A model generated the notes under the pieces. That model had not been told where the DNA came from, made no database searches, and worked only from the letters and a program-made list of their open reading frames with translations. This document shows positions 7,322 to 29,942 of a stretch of DNA of 64,000 bases, piece after piece (the stretch's first letter is position 1; each line of letters starts with the position of its first letter). Made by a program: the position numbers and the translations under genes. The DNA is taken from the NCBI RefSeq assembly GCF_002434265.1, contig NZ_DJJS01000006.1, positions 124,001 to 188,000 of the forward strand. Reading direction: 5' to 3'. This DNA comes from Pseudomonas sp. UBA6562 (GTDB lineage: Bacteria > Pseudomonadota > Gammaproteobacteria > Pseudomonadales > Pseudomonadaceae).

Positions 7322-10300
7322 TCAACCCAACGACTGCGCCTTCTCCAGCAAACGCGCCTTCTCCTCGGGGCTCATGGCGTCCAGCCGCACACGCGCCTGG
7401 GCCAGTTTCTCCAACTGCCCCGGCGCCACCTCCTGCAAGCGCAGCGCCTGGGCCAGGGCCGCAGGGCTCGGGTTGTCGAACACCACGCCGGGGTGCACTT
7501 CGCATTGCAGCAGCTTGCGGATGCCGGCCACCAGCTTGATCACCAGCAGCGAATGGCCGCCAGCGGCGAAGAAATCCTGTTCCACGCTCAGGCGCTCGTT
7601 GCCCAGCAACTGTGCCATGCGCGTGGCCAGTACCTGCTCCAGGGCATCGCGCGGGGCGACGTAGGCCTGTTGCGCGGCAGCGAGGTCCATTGCGCTCAGG
7701 GCCTGGCGGTCGATCTTGCCATTGCCCAGGCGCGGCATGCGTGCCAGCACCTGCACGCTGCGCGGCACCATCACGGCCGGCAGGCGCCGTTCGAGCTCGG
7801 CCTTGAGCAGGCTGCTCCACTCGCCTGGCGCTTGGCCCACGGCGGTGACGAAGGCTTGCGCTTCGCCTTGGGCGTCGAGCACCACGGCCGCTTCGCCGAC
7901 GCCTTCCAGCGCCGCCAGGTGCGCCTGGATTTCGCCCAGTTCCACACGGAAGCCGCGCAGCTTGACCTGCTGGTCGGCGCGGCCTTGCAGGACGATACCG
8001 CCCTCGGGGCGGTAGCGTGCCAGATCGCCGGTGCGGTACAGGCGCCCGCCCGCCACCTGCGGCGCGTCGAGGAAGGCCTGGGCCTGCTGCTCGGCGGCGT
8101 TCAGGTAACCGCGGGCCAATTGCGCGCCGGCCAGGTACAGCTCGCCCAGTTCGCCGGTGGCGACCAGTCGCTGGTTGCTGTCGAGCACCCAGGCCTGGTT
8201 GTTGGCCAGCACCTGGGTCAGGGGCACGGCGGCAGCTTGCGCATCGCGTGCGTCGATCGCATGCACCAGCACGCCGACCGTGGCCTCGCTCGGGCCGTAG
8301 TGATTGAACAGGCGCAGGTCCGGGCGCAGGTGCAGCAGGCGTTCGACCACTGCAGGCGGCAGCGCCTCGCCGCCCAGTACCAACGTCGCCGGTAGGCGCG
8401 GGGCCGGGGTGTCGAGCAGTGCCGCCAGGTGCGAAGGCACGATCTTCAGGCAGTCGATGGCCTGCGCCTCGACGAAGCGGGCGAAGGCCTGGCCGTCTTG
8501 CATGGTCGCGTCATCGGCCAGGTGCAGGGCCGCGCCGTTGTACAGCGCGCCGAACAGCGCGGTGTGGCCCAGGTCGGCGACCACGCTGGCGCTGAAGACG
8601 AAGCGGCGGCAGCGCGCCAGGTCCAGTGCCGCGCTGGCCGAGGCTACATAGTTGGCCAGCGCGCCATGCTCGACGGCCACGGCTTTGGGCGTGCCGGTTG
8701 AGCCGGAGGTGAACAGCACATAGGCCAGGTCATTGGTCTTTAGGGCAGCAGGTTCGGTCAAGGACGCAGCCGGCGCGTCGAATTCGAATGCGTCGACCGC
8801 CAACTGCGCGACGTCCAACGCCAGCGTCTGCTCGGCGAGCAACAGCGTCGCGCCCGCCTCTTGCAACAGCTGCGCCAGGCGCGCGACGGGCCACTGCGGG
8901 TCGAGCGCGACCCAGGCCGCGCCTACCTGCCAGGTGGCCAGGGCCGCCACCAGCCAGTTCGCCGAGCGCGGCAGGGCCAGGCCGACGCGCTGGCCGGCAG
9001 TGACGCCGCGTTGCGTCATGGCCGCAGCCAAGCGCTGGGCGCGGCGGTGCAGTTCGGCGTAGCTCAAGGTGGCATCGCCACTGACCAGCGCCGGGGCGTC
9101 GGGGGTGTGGGCGTGCCAGTGCGCGATCCGCGCAGACAGGTTAAGGGCCGGATCGAGGGCGAAAGGCGCCGGGTTGAACGCCAGCAGGCGCTCCCGCTCG
9201 GCGTCGCCCAGCAGGCTGAGCTCGGCGGTTGGCGCGCAGGGCGCGGCCAGTAGGCTGCCCAACAGCACCTGATATTGCACCAGCAAGCCGGCCATGGCCT
9301 GTGCGCCGTAGCGGCGGCTGTCGAACACCAGGCTCAGTCGCTGCACGGTGCCGCTCGCATCCTGACCCGCGTGCAGCAGCAATTCGAAGCCGGGCGGCAG
9401 CTCGGCATGGACCTGCGCGGTCCAGTCGCCGTCCTGCGAGGGCAGACGCCCTGTTGCGAAGCCACAATGTGGCTGGGTGGCCGGGGTCGCCGCCGGGCAG
9501 TACTCCTGCCAGGTGCGGTGTTGGGTCAACGCGCTGGCCAGTTGCGCCAAGCCCGTTTCGAACGAGGCTTGAGGGTCGAACGCCAGTTGCAGCGGCAGGG
9601 TCTTCTCGAACAGGCCCAGGCCGTGTTCGAAGAAGTCGTAGTCGGCGCGGCTGTCGTGGCGCCAGCCGGCGATGAAGGCCGAGCGTCCGCCGATGCGCGC
9701 CAGCAACAGCCACCAGGCGGCTTGCAACGCGGTGTCGAGGTCAGTGCCGTGACGCTCGGCCAAGGCTTGCAGGCCGGTGCGTAGCTCAAGCGACAAGGGG
9801 GCTTCGACCTGCTCGACCGACGCCAGGCCGCTCATGGCCCACACCGGGTGCGCGGCGACCGCTTGGTGAGCGCCATCCCGCTCGCCGCCATGCACACCAG
9901 CCGACCCAGCGCCTTGCGCTCCGCCGACACTCACACCCGCCAAGCCGGTCCCGCCTGACTCGCCGACGCTCACACCAGCCAAACCAGCTCGGCTCGCCTC
10001 GCCGGTACTCACACCCACCAAAACAGCCCCGCCTTCCTCGGCCACGTCCACACCAGCCAAGCCGATGCCATCCGCCTCGCTGGCACTCGCTCGCCCCGCA
10101 CCCGAGGCAGCCTGCCCGGCCACCTCACCTGCACGCCGATACGGCAAGTCCGCCTGGAACCCCGCCTGGCTGCCCAGGTGCGCCTGCCAATACTGCGCCG
10201 CCTGCCCGGCGTCTTCGTCGAGCACCACCTCGGCGCGCCATTCCAGGTACTGCTCGAACTGCGCCAGCTCCTCGTCAGCCCCGGCAGGGCCGTGCACGTA

Positions 10301-10764
10301 CGCTTGGCGCACCTGCTCGAACAACAACGTCAGGCTGCTGGCATCGGCCAAGCCCCTGGCCAGCGCCAAGGTCAGTCGCCAGGTCTCGCCGTCCAGGCGT
10401 TGCAGCAATGCGCGCAAGGGCGCCTGCTCGGGCGTGGCCTGGGCCAGCCACTGCCGGCATTGCGCGTCGGCGGCTTCGAGCGACTGCGCCGAAGCCTCTA
10501 CCCGCAACGCGACCGGCCCGCCATGGGCACCCGGAAACTGGCGCACACCGTGGTAACCCGGCACCGCCGCGACGGCCGTAGCCAGCACCGGCTGGCGCAG
10601 CGCCACATCGTCCAGGGCCGCTTGCAGGGCAGGCACATCCGGCGCGCCGTCGATGCGCACCTGCATGCACTGCGCGGGCACAGGGGCGCCCGCCGCATCG
10701 CGCCAGTGTTGCTGTTCGGTGAGCAGCGCCAGGCCGGCGCCGCGAAGTTGCACGTGGGAATCGC

Positions 10765-10768
<4 letters not shown>
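7322..10768 (-). CDS. NRPS: interface domain - Asp adenylation domain - carrier protein
   Basis: This 1148-residue synthetase overlaps the previous gene by 4 bp (ATGA), so it is translationally coupled. Residues 1-520 are condensation-like, but the catalytic HHxxxDG motif is replaced by ARGLADASS (~137-145). This matches the non-catalytic interface domain described for beta-hydroxy-Asp siderophore synthetases, which docks the hydroxylase. The adenylation domain (~545-1025) contains LFTSGSTGTPK and VADLGHTALFGAL. The hand-read specificity code is DLTKVGHVGK, the Asp code. The carrier domain has FFAAGGHSL with Ser1073. There is no thioesterase. I infer that Asp loaded here is beta-hydroxylated by the hydroxylase at the end of the preceding protein and condensed by that protein's last C domain. 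An unusual repetitive insertion occupies residues ~215-318. Confidence 0.9.
9815..10126 (-). repeat. degenerate in-frame minisatellite inside the NRPS interface domain
   Basis: About 310 bp encode a low-complexity Gly/Ala/Val/Ser stretch with a recurring GLAGVSVGE-type unit (GIGLAGVDV, VGVSTGE, AGLAGVSVGE, TGLAGVSVGG). The DNA shows the same degenerate repeats. It interrupts the condensation-like fold between DLPYRRAGE and VEAPLSLELR, where related domains continue directly. The frame is kept throughout. Confidence 0.75.
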
Positions 10769-20950
<10,182 letters not shown>

Positions 20951-20958
<8 letters not shown>

Positions 20959-23900
20959 TGTCCATCTCCAGTTCGTCGAGCACGCCGAAAATCTGATCCA
21001 GCTCGCTGTCGCGGGCCTGGGTCGAGGCGTCGTGCCGCAGGTGCTCGGCCAGTTCGCCGAGGGTGCGCAGGCCGTGGAAGTCGCGGATCTTCAGCTCCAG
21101 GCCGAACTCGCTGCGGATGCGCGACAGCAGCCGCACCACTTGCAGGGAGTGCCCGCCGAGGGCGAAGAAGTCGTCGTTCACGCCCACCTGCGGCACCTCC
21201 AGCAGCTCCGCCCAGATCAGCGCCAGGCGTTGTTCCAGGTCGTCGCGCGGGGCGACGTAGGCTTGTTGCAGCAGGCTGGCGTCGGGCGCAGGCAGCGCGG
21301 CGCGGTCGAGCTTGCCGTTGGTGGTCAGAGGGAGCGCGGGCAGCCACAGCAGGTGCGTGGGCACCATGTACTCGGGCAGCGCGCCGCGCAGGCCGTTTTT
21401 CAGGTGGTCGCGGGCCTGGGCTTGGGTGTCGTGGCCGGCGTTCGCCAGGGCCGGGTCGTGGGGCACGACGTAGGCGACCAACTGCAACGACTCGCCGCTG
21501 CCGTAGGGCAGCACCACCACGCTGGCGACGGCGGGGTCGGCCAGCAGGCGCGCTTCGACCTCGCCCAGCTCGATGCGGAAGCCGCGGACCTTCACCTGGT
21601 GGTCGATGCGGCCGCTGTACTCGATCACGCCGTCGGCGCGATAGCGGGCCAGGTCGCCGGTGCGGTACAGGCGGTCGCCTTCGCCGGCGAAGGGGTTGGG
21701 GATGAAGCGGGTGGCGCTCAGGCCGCCGCGATTCAGGTAGCCACGGGCCAGGCCCACGCCGCCGATGTACAGCTCGCCGATGCAGCCTTTGGGCACGGGA
21801 TTGAGATCGGCGTCGAGCAGGTACCAGGCCAGGTCGGGGATCGGTTGGCCGATGGGGCTGTTGGCGTCCTGCTCCAGGTCCGCTTTCGTCAGCGGGCGGT
21901 AGGTGACGTGTACGGTGGTTTCGGTGATGCCGTACATGTTCACCAGTTGCGGCTGGGTGTCGCCGAAACAGCCTAACCAAGGGCGCAGACTTTTTACGTC
22001 GAGCGCTTCGCCGCCGAAGATCACCTGGCGCAGGGCCAGGGTTTCACTACCGGCGCAGGCGACGGGCATCAGCGCTTTGAACGCCGAAGGGGTCTGGTTG
22101 AGCACGGTGACGCGCTCGGCGCAGAGCAGTTCGTAAAACGCCTGCGGCGAGCGGCTGACGTCATGCGGCACCACCACCAGACGACCGCCGTAGAGCAGTG
22201 CGCCGAAGATTTCCCAGACCGAGAAATCGAAGCCATAGGAGTGGAACAGGGTCCAGACATCGTGTCGGTCGAAGGCGAACCATTGCTCGGTGGCGGCGAA
22301 CAGGCGCTGCACGTTGCGGTGGGTCAGCAGTGTGCCCTTGGGCTGCCCGGTGGAGCCGGAGGTGTAGATGATGTAGGCCAGGTTGTCCGGGCCGACGTGG
22401 GTGGCCGGGGCGTCTTCGCGCTGCCCCTCCTCGCCCAGCAACAACACCGGAAGCTGCGCCGGTACCGGCAACTGCTCCAGCACATCCGGTTGGGCCAACA
22501 GTAAGGCGATGTCGCTGTCTTGCATCAGGTAAGCCAGGCGCTCGCGAGGATACGCCGGATCGAGCGGCACATAGGCGCCGCCCGCTTTGAGGATCGCCAG
22601 CAACCCCACCAGCATCTGCACGCTGCGTTCGGCGGCCAGGCCCACGCGCACTTCCGGGCCGACGCCACGCGCGACCAGCGTATGGGCCAGCGCGTTGGCG
22701 CGGGCGTCGAGTTCGCCATAGGTCAGGTGTTGCCCGTCGCAGGTCACGGCTACCGCGTCACCCCGAAGTCGAGTCTGCGCCGCGATGTCATCGTGCAAGC
22801 AGCGGTCGACCGGGTAGCGCTGCGATTCGCCATTCCACGCCTGCAAGGTCGCCTGGCGCTCCCCTTCGCCCAGCAACGGCAGGTCCGCTAGACGCTGTTC
22901 CGGCGCGGCGACCATGCCTTGCAACAGCGCCTGCCAATGCCCGGCCAGGCGCTCGACCGTGGCCATTGCGAACAGGTCGGTGGCGTAGGTGAACAGCGCC
23001 TCCAGACCGTCGCCGGCCTCGAAGGTGTCGAGCATCAGATCGAACTGGCTGGTGCTGCCGGTCAGGCTCAAGGCTTCCAGGCGCAGCGCGCCGACCTGGC
23101 GTTGCGCCGCCCCTTGACGGGCCTGGGCCTGGTGGTTGAACAGCACCTGGAACAGCGGGTGGTGGCCGTGGTTGCGTTCGGGCTGCAAGGCCTCGACCAG
23201 TTGCTCGAACGGCAGCTCCTGGTGCGCTTGGGCCTCCTGGGTGGCCTGACGCACCTGGCACAGCAGGTCGATGACGCGCATCTGCGGCTCACAGTGCGCC
23301 TGCAACACCTGGGTGTTGACGAAGAAGCCCAGCAAGCCTTCGGTCTCCAGGGTCTGGCGGTTGGCCACGGGCACGCCGATGCGAATGCGCTCTTGGCGGC
23401 TGTAGCGGTGCAGCAGCGCCTGCAACGACGCCAGCAGCACCGTGAACAGCGTGGTGCCGGCCATGTGCGCAAGGTGGCGGAGCTGCGCGGTCAGTTGCGC
23501 GTCGAGGGTCAGTGCCAAGGTGGCGCCACGGCCGCTGGCCTGGGCCGGACGGGCTTGGTCCAGAGGCAGTTCGATCACGCTATGGTCGTTGCCGAGCTGG
23601 GCCGTCCAGTAGGCCAGTTGCCGCTCGCCTTCGCCGTCCGCCAGACGCGCGCGCTGCCACACTGCATAGTCGGCGTACTGCACCGGCAGGGCTGGCAGTT
23701 GCGGGGCATGGCCCTGGCTGAAGGCCTGGTAGCCGAGCACCAGCTCTTCGACCATGCGCTGCATCGACCAGGCATCGGAGACGATATGGTGCTGCACCAG
23801 TGCCAGCACGTGTTCTTCTTCACTCATGCGCAGCAAAGCCACACGTAGCAACGGGCCTTGGCCCAGGTCGAACGGCTGGCGGGCGAAGGCCTGCACCCAG

Positions 23901-26900
23901 GCTTCGCAGTCGCTGTCGGCGTCCAAGGTCTGGTGATGCAGTGGCAGCGGCGCGGGTGCGGCGATCGCTTGCAGCAGTCGTTGGCCGTCGTGGTGGAAGG
24001 TGGTGCGCAGGGTTTCGTGACGGGCCACCAGCAGGTCGAAGGCCCGTTGCAGCGCTACGCCGTCCAACGGCCCGTGCAGGCGCAGCGCGGTGGGGATGTG
24101 GTAGGCGCTGCTCTGCGGGTCGAGCTGCCACAGGTACCACTGGCGTTCCTGGGCGTAGGACACCGGCAATGGCCGGTCGCGCGGAACCGCCTGCAAGGGT
24201 GCGCGCTGCGGGCCGGCCTGGGTCAGGCAAGCGGCGAAGGCGCGCAGGGTCGGGTGTTCGAACAGGGCTTTGAGCGGCACGTCCTGGGCCAGGGCGTGCC
24301 CCAGACGCGAGACCACTTGCGTGGCCAGCAACGAGTGCCCGCCGAGGGCGAAGAAGTCGTCTTCGGCGCCGACTTCGGCCAGTTGCAGCACTTCGCCCCA
24401 GACCTGGGCCACGGTCTGTTCAAGGTGGCCTTGTGGGGCCACGTAACGGTGTTGCAGCAGGCTGGCGTCGGGCGCGGGCAGCGCGGCGCGGTCGAGCTTG
24501 CCGTTGGTGGTCAGGGGCAGTGCGGGCAGCCACAGCAGGTGCGTGGGCACCATGTACTCGGGCAGCGCGCCGCGCAGGCCGTCTTTCAGGTGGTCGCGGG
24601 CCTGGGCTTGGGCGTCGTGGTCGGCGTTCGCCAGGGCCGGGTCGTGGGGCACGACGTAGGCGACCAACTGCAACGACTCGTCGCTGCCGTGGGGCAGCAC
24701 CACCACGCTGGCGACGGCGGGGTCGGCCAGCAGGCGCGCTTCGATCTCGCCCAGCTCGATGCGGAAGCCGCGGACCTTCACCTGATGGTCGATGCGGCCG
24801 CTGTACTCGATCACGCCGTCGGCGCGATAGCGGGCCAGGTCGCCGGTGCGGTACAGGCGGCTGCTCTCGCCGGCGAAGGGGTTGGGGATGAAGCGGGTGG
24901 CGCTCAGGCCGCCACGGTTCAGGTAGCCACGGGCCAGGCCCGCGCCGCCGATGTACAGCTCGCCGATGCAGCCTTTGGGCACGGGGTTGAGGTCGGCGTC
25001 GAGCAGGTACCAGGTCAGATCGGAGATCGGCTGGCCGATGGGGCTGCTGGCGTCCTGCTCCAGGTCCGCTTTCGTCAGCGGGCGGTAGGTGACGTGTACG
25101 GTGGTTTCGGTGATGCCGTACATGTTCACCAGCTGCGGCTGGGTATCGCCGAAACGCTCGAACCAGGGGCGCAGGCTCTTCACGTCGAGCGCTTCGCCGC
25201 CGAAGATCACCTGGCGCAGGGCCAGGGTTTCACTACCGGCGCAGGCGACGGGCATCAGCGCTTTGAACGCCGAAGGAGTCTGGTTGAGCACGGTGACGCG
25301 CTCGGCGCAGAGCAGTTCGTAAAACGCCTGCGGCGAGCGGCTGACGTCATGCGGCACTACCACCAGACGACCGCCGTAAAGCAGTGCGCCGAAGATTTCC
25401 CATACGGAAAAATCGAAGCCGTAGGAGTGGAACAGGGTCCAGACATCGTGCCGGTCGAAGGCGAACCACTGCTCGGTGGCGGCGAACAGGCGCTGCACAT
25501 TGCGGTGGGTCAGCAAGGTGCCTTTAGGCTGCCCAGTGGAGCCGGAGGTGTAGATGATGTAGGCCAGGTTGTCTGGACCAACGCTAGTGAGCGGAGCGTC
25601 TTCACGCTGTCCTTCCTCGCCCAGCAACAACACCGGAAGCTGCGCCGGTACCGGCAACTGCTCCAGCACATCCGATTGGGCCAGCAGCAAGGCGATGCCG
25701 CTGTCTTGCATCAGGTAAGCCAGGCGCTCGCGGGGGTACGCCGGATCGAGCGGCACATAGGCGCCGCCCGCTTTGAGGATCGCCAGCAACCCCACCAGCA
25801 TCTGCACGCTGCGTTCGGCCGCCAGGCCCACGCGCACTTCCGGGCCGACGCCACGCGCGACCAGCGTATGGGCCAGCGCATTGGCACGCGCATCGAGTTG
25901 AGCATAGGTCAGAGGCTGCCCGTCGCAGGTCACGGCCACGGCGGCGCTGTGAAGCTGGGCCTGCTGCGCGATGCGCTCGTGCAGGCATTGCGGCACCGCG
26001 TACTCGGCCGGTGCCGGATTCCAAGCCTGCAACTGAGCGGCGCAAACCGACGCATCGAGCATCGGCAACTCCGCCAGCCGCCGTCGCTCGCCGCCCACCA
26101 GCCCATGCAGCAAGGCGATCCAGTGCTCGGCCAGGCGCTCGACCGTGCTGGCGTCGAACAGGTCGCTGGCATAGGTCAGCGCGGCATGCAGCTCGCCGCC
26201 CGGCTGTTCGAACGTGTCGAGGGTCAGGTCGAACTGCGCGGTGCGGCTCTGCCACTGCACCTGTTCGAGCCTGAGGCCGTCGGGCAGGGTGTAGCGGCCG
26301 AGGTCGGCCACATTCGGCTGGTGGTTGTACATCACCTGGAACAGCGGCGTGCGGCTGGCGTCGCGCTCCAGGTGCAGCGCTTCGACCAGCTGTTCGAACG
26401 GCAGGTCTTGGTGGGCCTGGGCGTCGAGCACCACGCCCTTGAGGCGGCGCAGGAAGTCGTCGACCTGCAACTGGCCGTCCACTTGGCTGCGCAGCACCTG
26501 GGTGTTGACGAAGAATCCGATCAGCCCTTCGGTTTCGCGGCGGTGGCGGTTGGCGATGGGCGTGCCGATGCGGATGTCGGTCTGGCCACTGTAGCGGTGC
26601 AGCAACAGGTTGAAGGCCGCCAGCAGCACCACGAACAGGCTCACCTCCTGGCGCCGGGCCAGGGCGCGCAGCTGCTCGGCCAGGGCCGGCTCGACGGTGA
26701 AGGCCCAACGCCGCCCCCGCTGGCTGGGCTGCGCCGGGCGCGGGCGGTCGGTGGGCAGGGCCAGCGGCGGATGCTCGCCGCCCAACTGGGCCAGCCAGTA
26801 GTCGAGCTGACGCTGCCCTTCCCCCGCTTCCAGCCAACGGCGCTGCCACAGGCCATAGTCGCCGTACTGGATCGGCAGGTCCGCCCAGTTCGGCGCTTGG

Positions 26901-27523
26901 CCGCTCAGGGCCGCAGCGTAGGCCTGGATGAATTCGTCGATCAGCACGCCCATCGACCAGCCGTCGGCGACGATGTGGTGCAAGGTCAGCAGCAGCACGT
27001 GCTCGTCGCTCGCCAGCGCCAGCAGGCGTACCCGCAGCAGCGGCCCACGGGCGAGGTCGAACGGCTCCACGGCCATGCTTTCGGCCAGCGCCAGCACCTG
27101 CCCCTCGCGCTCGGCCTCGGGCAGGTGCGCGAGGCTGTGGCGCTCGACCGCTAGCGGCGCGTCCGACAAGGCCCAGCGCACCTGGCCCTCGGCATCGCGG
27201 TGAAACACCGTGCGCAGGGTCTGATGGCGCTCGACCAATGCAGCGAAGGCCTGGGCCAGCGCATCATGGCCCAGCGCCCCTTTGAGGCGCACGGCGGCCG
27301 GCAGATTGTAGGCGCCGCTGTCCGGCTCCAGCGCCCACAGCATCCACATGCGCTGCTGGGCGAACGACAAGGCATGGCGGTCCGGCGCCTCGACGCCCGC
27401 CGGAATCGGCAACTGCTGGAAACCGACCCCTTCCTTTGCCAGCGCGGCGAGAAACGCACGCCGCTTGTCCAGGGGCAGACCGATGAAACGGCCGGCGAGC
27501 TTGAGGGATTGGTCAGCATTCAT
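20951..27523 (-). CDS. NRPS: C-A(Thr)-T-C-A(Thr)-T, first gene of the - strand synthetase operon
   Basis: This 2190-residue two-module synthetase has C1 (HHIVADGWS ~182-190), A1 (~512-1015), carrier 1 (FFALGGHSL, Ser1064), C2 (HHIVSDAWS), A2 and carrier 2. Both adenylation domains read DFWNIGMVHK, the classic threonine code, and are nearly identical in sequence. The N-terminus (MNADQSLKLAGRFIGLPLDKR then PAGVEAPDRHALSFAQQR) resembles the start of pyoverdine PvdI/PvdJ proteins as I remember them. It has no starter domain, so it should accept a chain from a separate synthetase (PvdL-like), which is not in the window. A PvdS-type promoter candidate lies ~55 bp upstream. Chemistry is well supported; the pyoverdine assignment is inference. 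Confidence 0.92.
21265..22755 (-). repeat. long direct repeat, copy B (second Thr adenylation domain)
   Basis: This segment repeats 24451-25941 at a constant offset of 3186 bp with very high nucleotide identity over ~1.5 kb and no visible indels. It covers the adenylation domain of module 2. Confidence 0.85.
24451..25941 (-). repeat. long direct repeat, copy A (first Thr adenylation domain)
   Basis: Partner of the repeat at 21265-22755. The condensation and carrier domains on either side are clearly more diverged, so the identity is confined to the adenylation domain. Confidence 0.85.
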
Positions 27524-27578
27524 TTCGAGGCGTCCGGATTCGGGGGCGGGAGGCGCACAGGCGTGTCGTCCCTATAGA

Positions 27579-27601
27579 ACGAATCCGGAAAGGAAAAATT
27601 A
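27579..27601 (-). promoter_or_regulatory. candidate PvdS/PfrI-type promoter of the NRPS operon
   Basis: On the - strand TAATT (27601-27597) is followed after 15 bases by CGT (27581-27579), with CGTTCTATAGGG continuing downstream, ~55 bp before the NRPS start. It shares the TAATT variant with the box in front of the receptor gene. The consensus is TAAAT-N16/17-CGT, so spacing and one base deviate. Confidence 0.5.
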
Positions 27602-27795
27602 GCGGGGGCGGGCCCGTGCCGACGGCGGGTGGCAGGCCTCGGACAGTCGGGCCGGGCGCGCGCGTTCGGGCGGCCTCCCGTGGGCCTCGAAGGCGCGGAC
27701 ACGACGACGCGCCGCAGATGCGGCGCGTGTCGTTGCAAGGCGTGATCGAACCTGAGCGAGCGGCCCGGCGCGTCACGCGCCAGGCCTGCGAGCGG

Positions 27796-29190
27796 TCAGC
27801 CCAGCGAGCGGGCGCCCACCGGCTGCGCATGGCCGCGCGTGGTGACGATGCCGAGGAACGAGATCACGATCGCCAGGCCCAGGGTGGCGCTGACTTCGGC
27901 GCGGTGCGCTTCGGTGAACATCATCACCGCCAGGGCCAGGCTGATGAATACGATCACGCCCCAGGTCAGGTAGGGGAACAGCCACATGCGGAACTTGAGT
28001 TCGGTGTTCTCGCGCTCCAGGCGACGGCGCATGCGCAGTTGCGAGATGGCGATGACCAGGTACACCAGCAGCGCGATGGCCCCGGAACTTGCCAGCAGAA
28101 ACTCGAACACGCCCTTGGGGGCGAAGTAGTTCAGCACGGCGATACCGGCGCCGATCAAGGTGCTGCCGAACACGGCGGCATAGGGCACGCCGACCTTGTT
28201 GGTGCGTTTGAGCACCGCCGGCGCGTCGCCGCGCTTGGCCAGCGAGTACATCATCCGCGAGGCGATGTAGATCGAGGAGTTCATGCAACTGGTGACCGCC
28301 ACCAGCACCACCAGGTCGACCATGAAGGCGGCATTGGGGATATTCATGATCTCCAGTGCGCGCTGGTAGGAACCCACCACCGCCAGCTGCGGATCGTTCC
28401 ACGGCACCACCGAGATGATCACGAAGATCGACAGGATGTAGAAAGTGCTGATGCGCCAGATCACCGAGCGGGTGGCCTTGGCGATGTTGCGCGACGGGTC
28501 GCTCGACTCGGAGGCGGCGATGGTCACCGCTTCCGTGCCGATGAAGCTGAACATCACGGTGATGAACGCGCCGATCACCGCCGACCAGCCGTTGGGGGCG
28601 AAGCCGCCGTGTTCGGCCACCAGGGTGCTCAGGCCGCTGACTTCGCGCTCGGGCAACCAGCCCATGAGGGCGGCGGCGCCTACGCCGATGAAGCAGAGGA
28701 TGGCGGTGACCTTGAGGATGGCGAACCAGAACTCGAACTCGCCGTATTTCGCCACGCTGAACAGGTTGGTGCCGGCCAGCAGCAGCACCGAGGCCAGGGC
28801 GAAGATCCAGCTGTCGATGTGCGGGAACCAGGCGTTGAGCACATGCCCCGCGGCCAGGGCTTCGATAGGGATCACCAGCACCCAGAACCACCAGTACAGC
28901 CAGCCGATGGTGTAGCCGGCCCAGCGGCCGATGGCCTGGTCGGCGTAGGTGGAGAACGAGCCAGTGTCGGGGTGGGCCACGGCCATTTCGCCGAGCATGC
29001 GCATGACCAGCACCACCAGGGTCCCGGCCACGAAGTAAGAAATTATGGTGGCCGGACCGGCCGCCGCGATGGCGTGGCCGGAACCCACGAACAGTCCGGC
29101 GCCGATGATGCCCGCGATGGAGAGCATCGTTACGTGACGTGGCTTGAACCCTTGCGCAAGGGCATTACCATCAGATCCCACGGTGTTCAT
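27796..29190 (-). CDS. gabP: GABA/amino-acid permease of the APC family
   Basis: This 464-residue inner-membrane transporter has about 12 hydrophobic segments. The start at ATG 29190 (MNTVGSDGNAL) fits the family, with AGAGAA upstream. The N-terminal GFKPRHVTMLSIAGIIGAGL and MLGEMAVAHPDTGSFSTYA motifs are characteristic of the amino-acid transporter subfamily that includes GabP, AnsP and AroP. The sequence looks closest to GabP, which takes up 4-aminobutyrate by proton symport, but the substrate is not proven. It lies upstream of the NRPS operon in the same orientation, separated by ~270 bp, and probably has no role in siderophore synthesis. Confidence 0.8.
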   Translation of the reverse strand: MNTVGSDGNALAQGFKPRHVTMLSIAGIIGAGLFVGSGHAIAAAGPATIISYFVAGTLVVLVMRMLGEMAVAHPDTGSFSTYADQAIGRWAGYTIGWLYWWFWVLVIPIEALAAGHVLNAWFPHIDSWIFALASVLLLAGTNLFSVAKYGEFEFWFAILKVTAILCFIGVGAAALMGWLPEREVSGLSTLVAEHGGFAPNGWSAVIGAFITVMFSFIGTEAVTIAASESSDPSRNIAKATRSVIWRISTFYILSIFVIISVVPWNDPQLAVVGSYQRALEIMNIPNAAFMVDLVVLVAVTSCMNSSIYIASRMMYSLAKRGDAPAVLKRTNKVGVPYAAVFGSTLIGAGIAVLNYFAPKGVFEFLLASSGAIALLVYLVIAISQLRMRRRLERENTELKFRMWLFPYLTWGVIVFISLALAVMMFTEAHRAEVSATLGLAIVISFLGIVTTRGHAQPVGARSLG

Positions 29191-29942
29191 TGATATTGTT
29201 CTCTTTTTGCTGACACAGGAAAGGACGGGCAGGCGTAGGCGAACGAGGCTCCTTGGTCGGAGGGTGGATAACGGGGCACGCACGGGATTTTGTTGAGGTT
29301 CTAGCCCGTGGATCGGGGTGCCGCGTGGCGGATGACGGTGCCCATTTAAGCCCCGTGAGGCTGTGGGAATTTATGCGAGAACGCCTTGGGAGTGCGTGAT
29401 TACGACGACGGATGTCCGTTCGCGTCACATGGCGTGATTGGCATGTCTGTTTGCGTCATGGGGGGCGATGTGGGGATTGCGGGTGTAGGGCGATTCGTTG
29501 GCTGAGCGATTAGGTGCACGGGTTGGGCCACGACCGGGCAGCTACTTGGTCGGTTACTTGATCGGTTACTTGTACGGTCACGGGTCTGGCAGACGTTTGA
29601 AAGCTGCTGGTGCTGACCTATGCAACGCGTCCAGTGCAAGGCTTGGAGCGACGCAGCTGCGCTATTGCCGATCTTGTCAGACACTGACGGCCGGGGCGAT
29701 GCGGATTTATCTTACGAGAGTTGTAGGCTTTTCTACTTTCAGCTGTAGGACAGAGTGAATAATTTCCCCAGCTTATTCACCAGGCGGTGGAATGTGGGCA
29801 TTCGGCGTACCAAAGCATTGAATGCAAGGTGCCCGTTGGACAGCTCGCAACGTTCACCGGCCTTCGTCCCGCTGGCGGCCCTCTGCACACTTTTCGGTAG
29901 CGGGCTGCCTGACAGTTGATCGCCAAGCTGATGGACCCTGCC
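29191..29942. other. 752-bp gap without a recognisable gene
   Basis: This region contains the upstream region of the permease and, at about 29544-29579, three near-copies of the 12-mer ACTTGGTCGGTT. Short open frames are present on both strands, but none has a good ribosome site or familiar sequence. I see no gene here. Confidence 0.5.

Noticed and set aside
29400..29758. Short frames in the gap upstream of the DUF3077 genes
   Set aside because: No ribosome site, unusual composition and no recognisable family.
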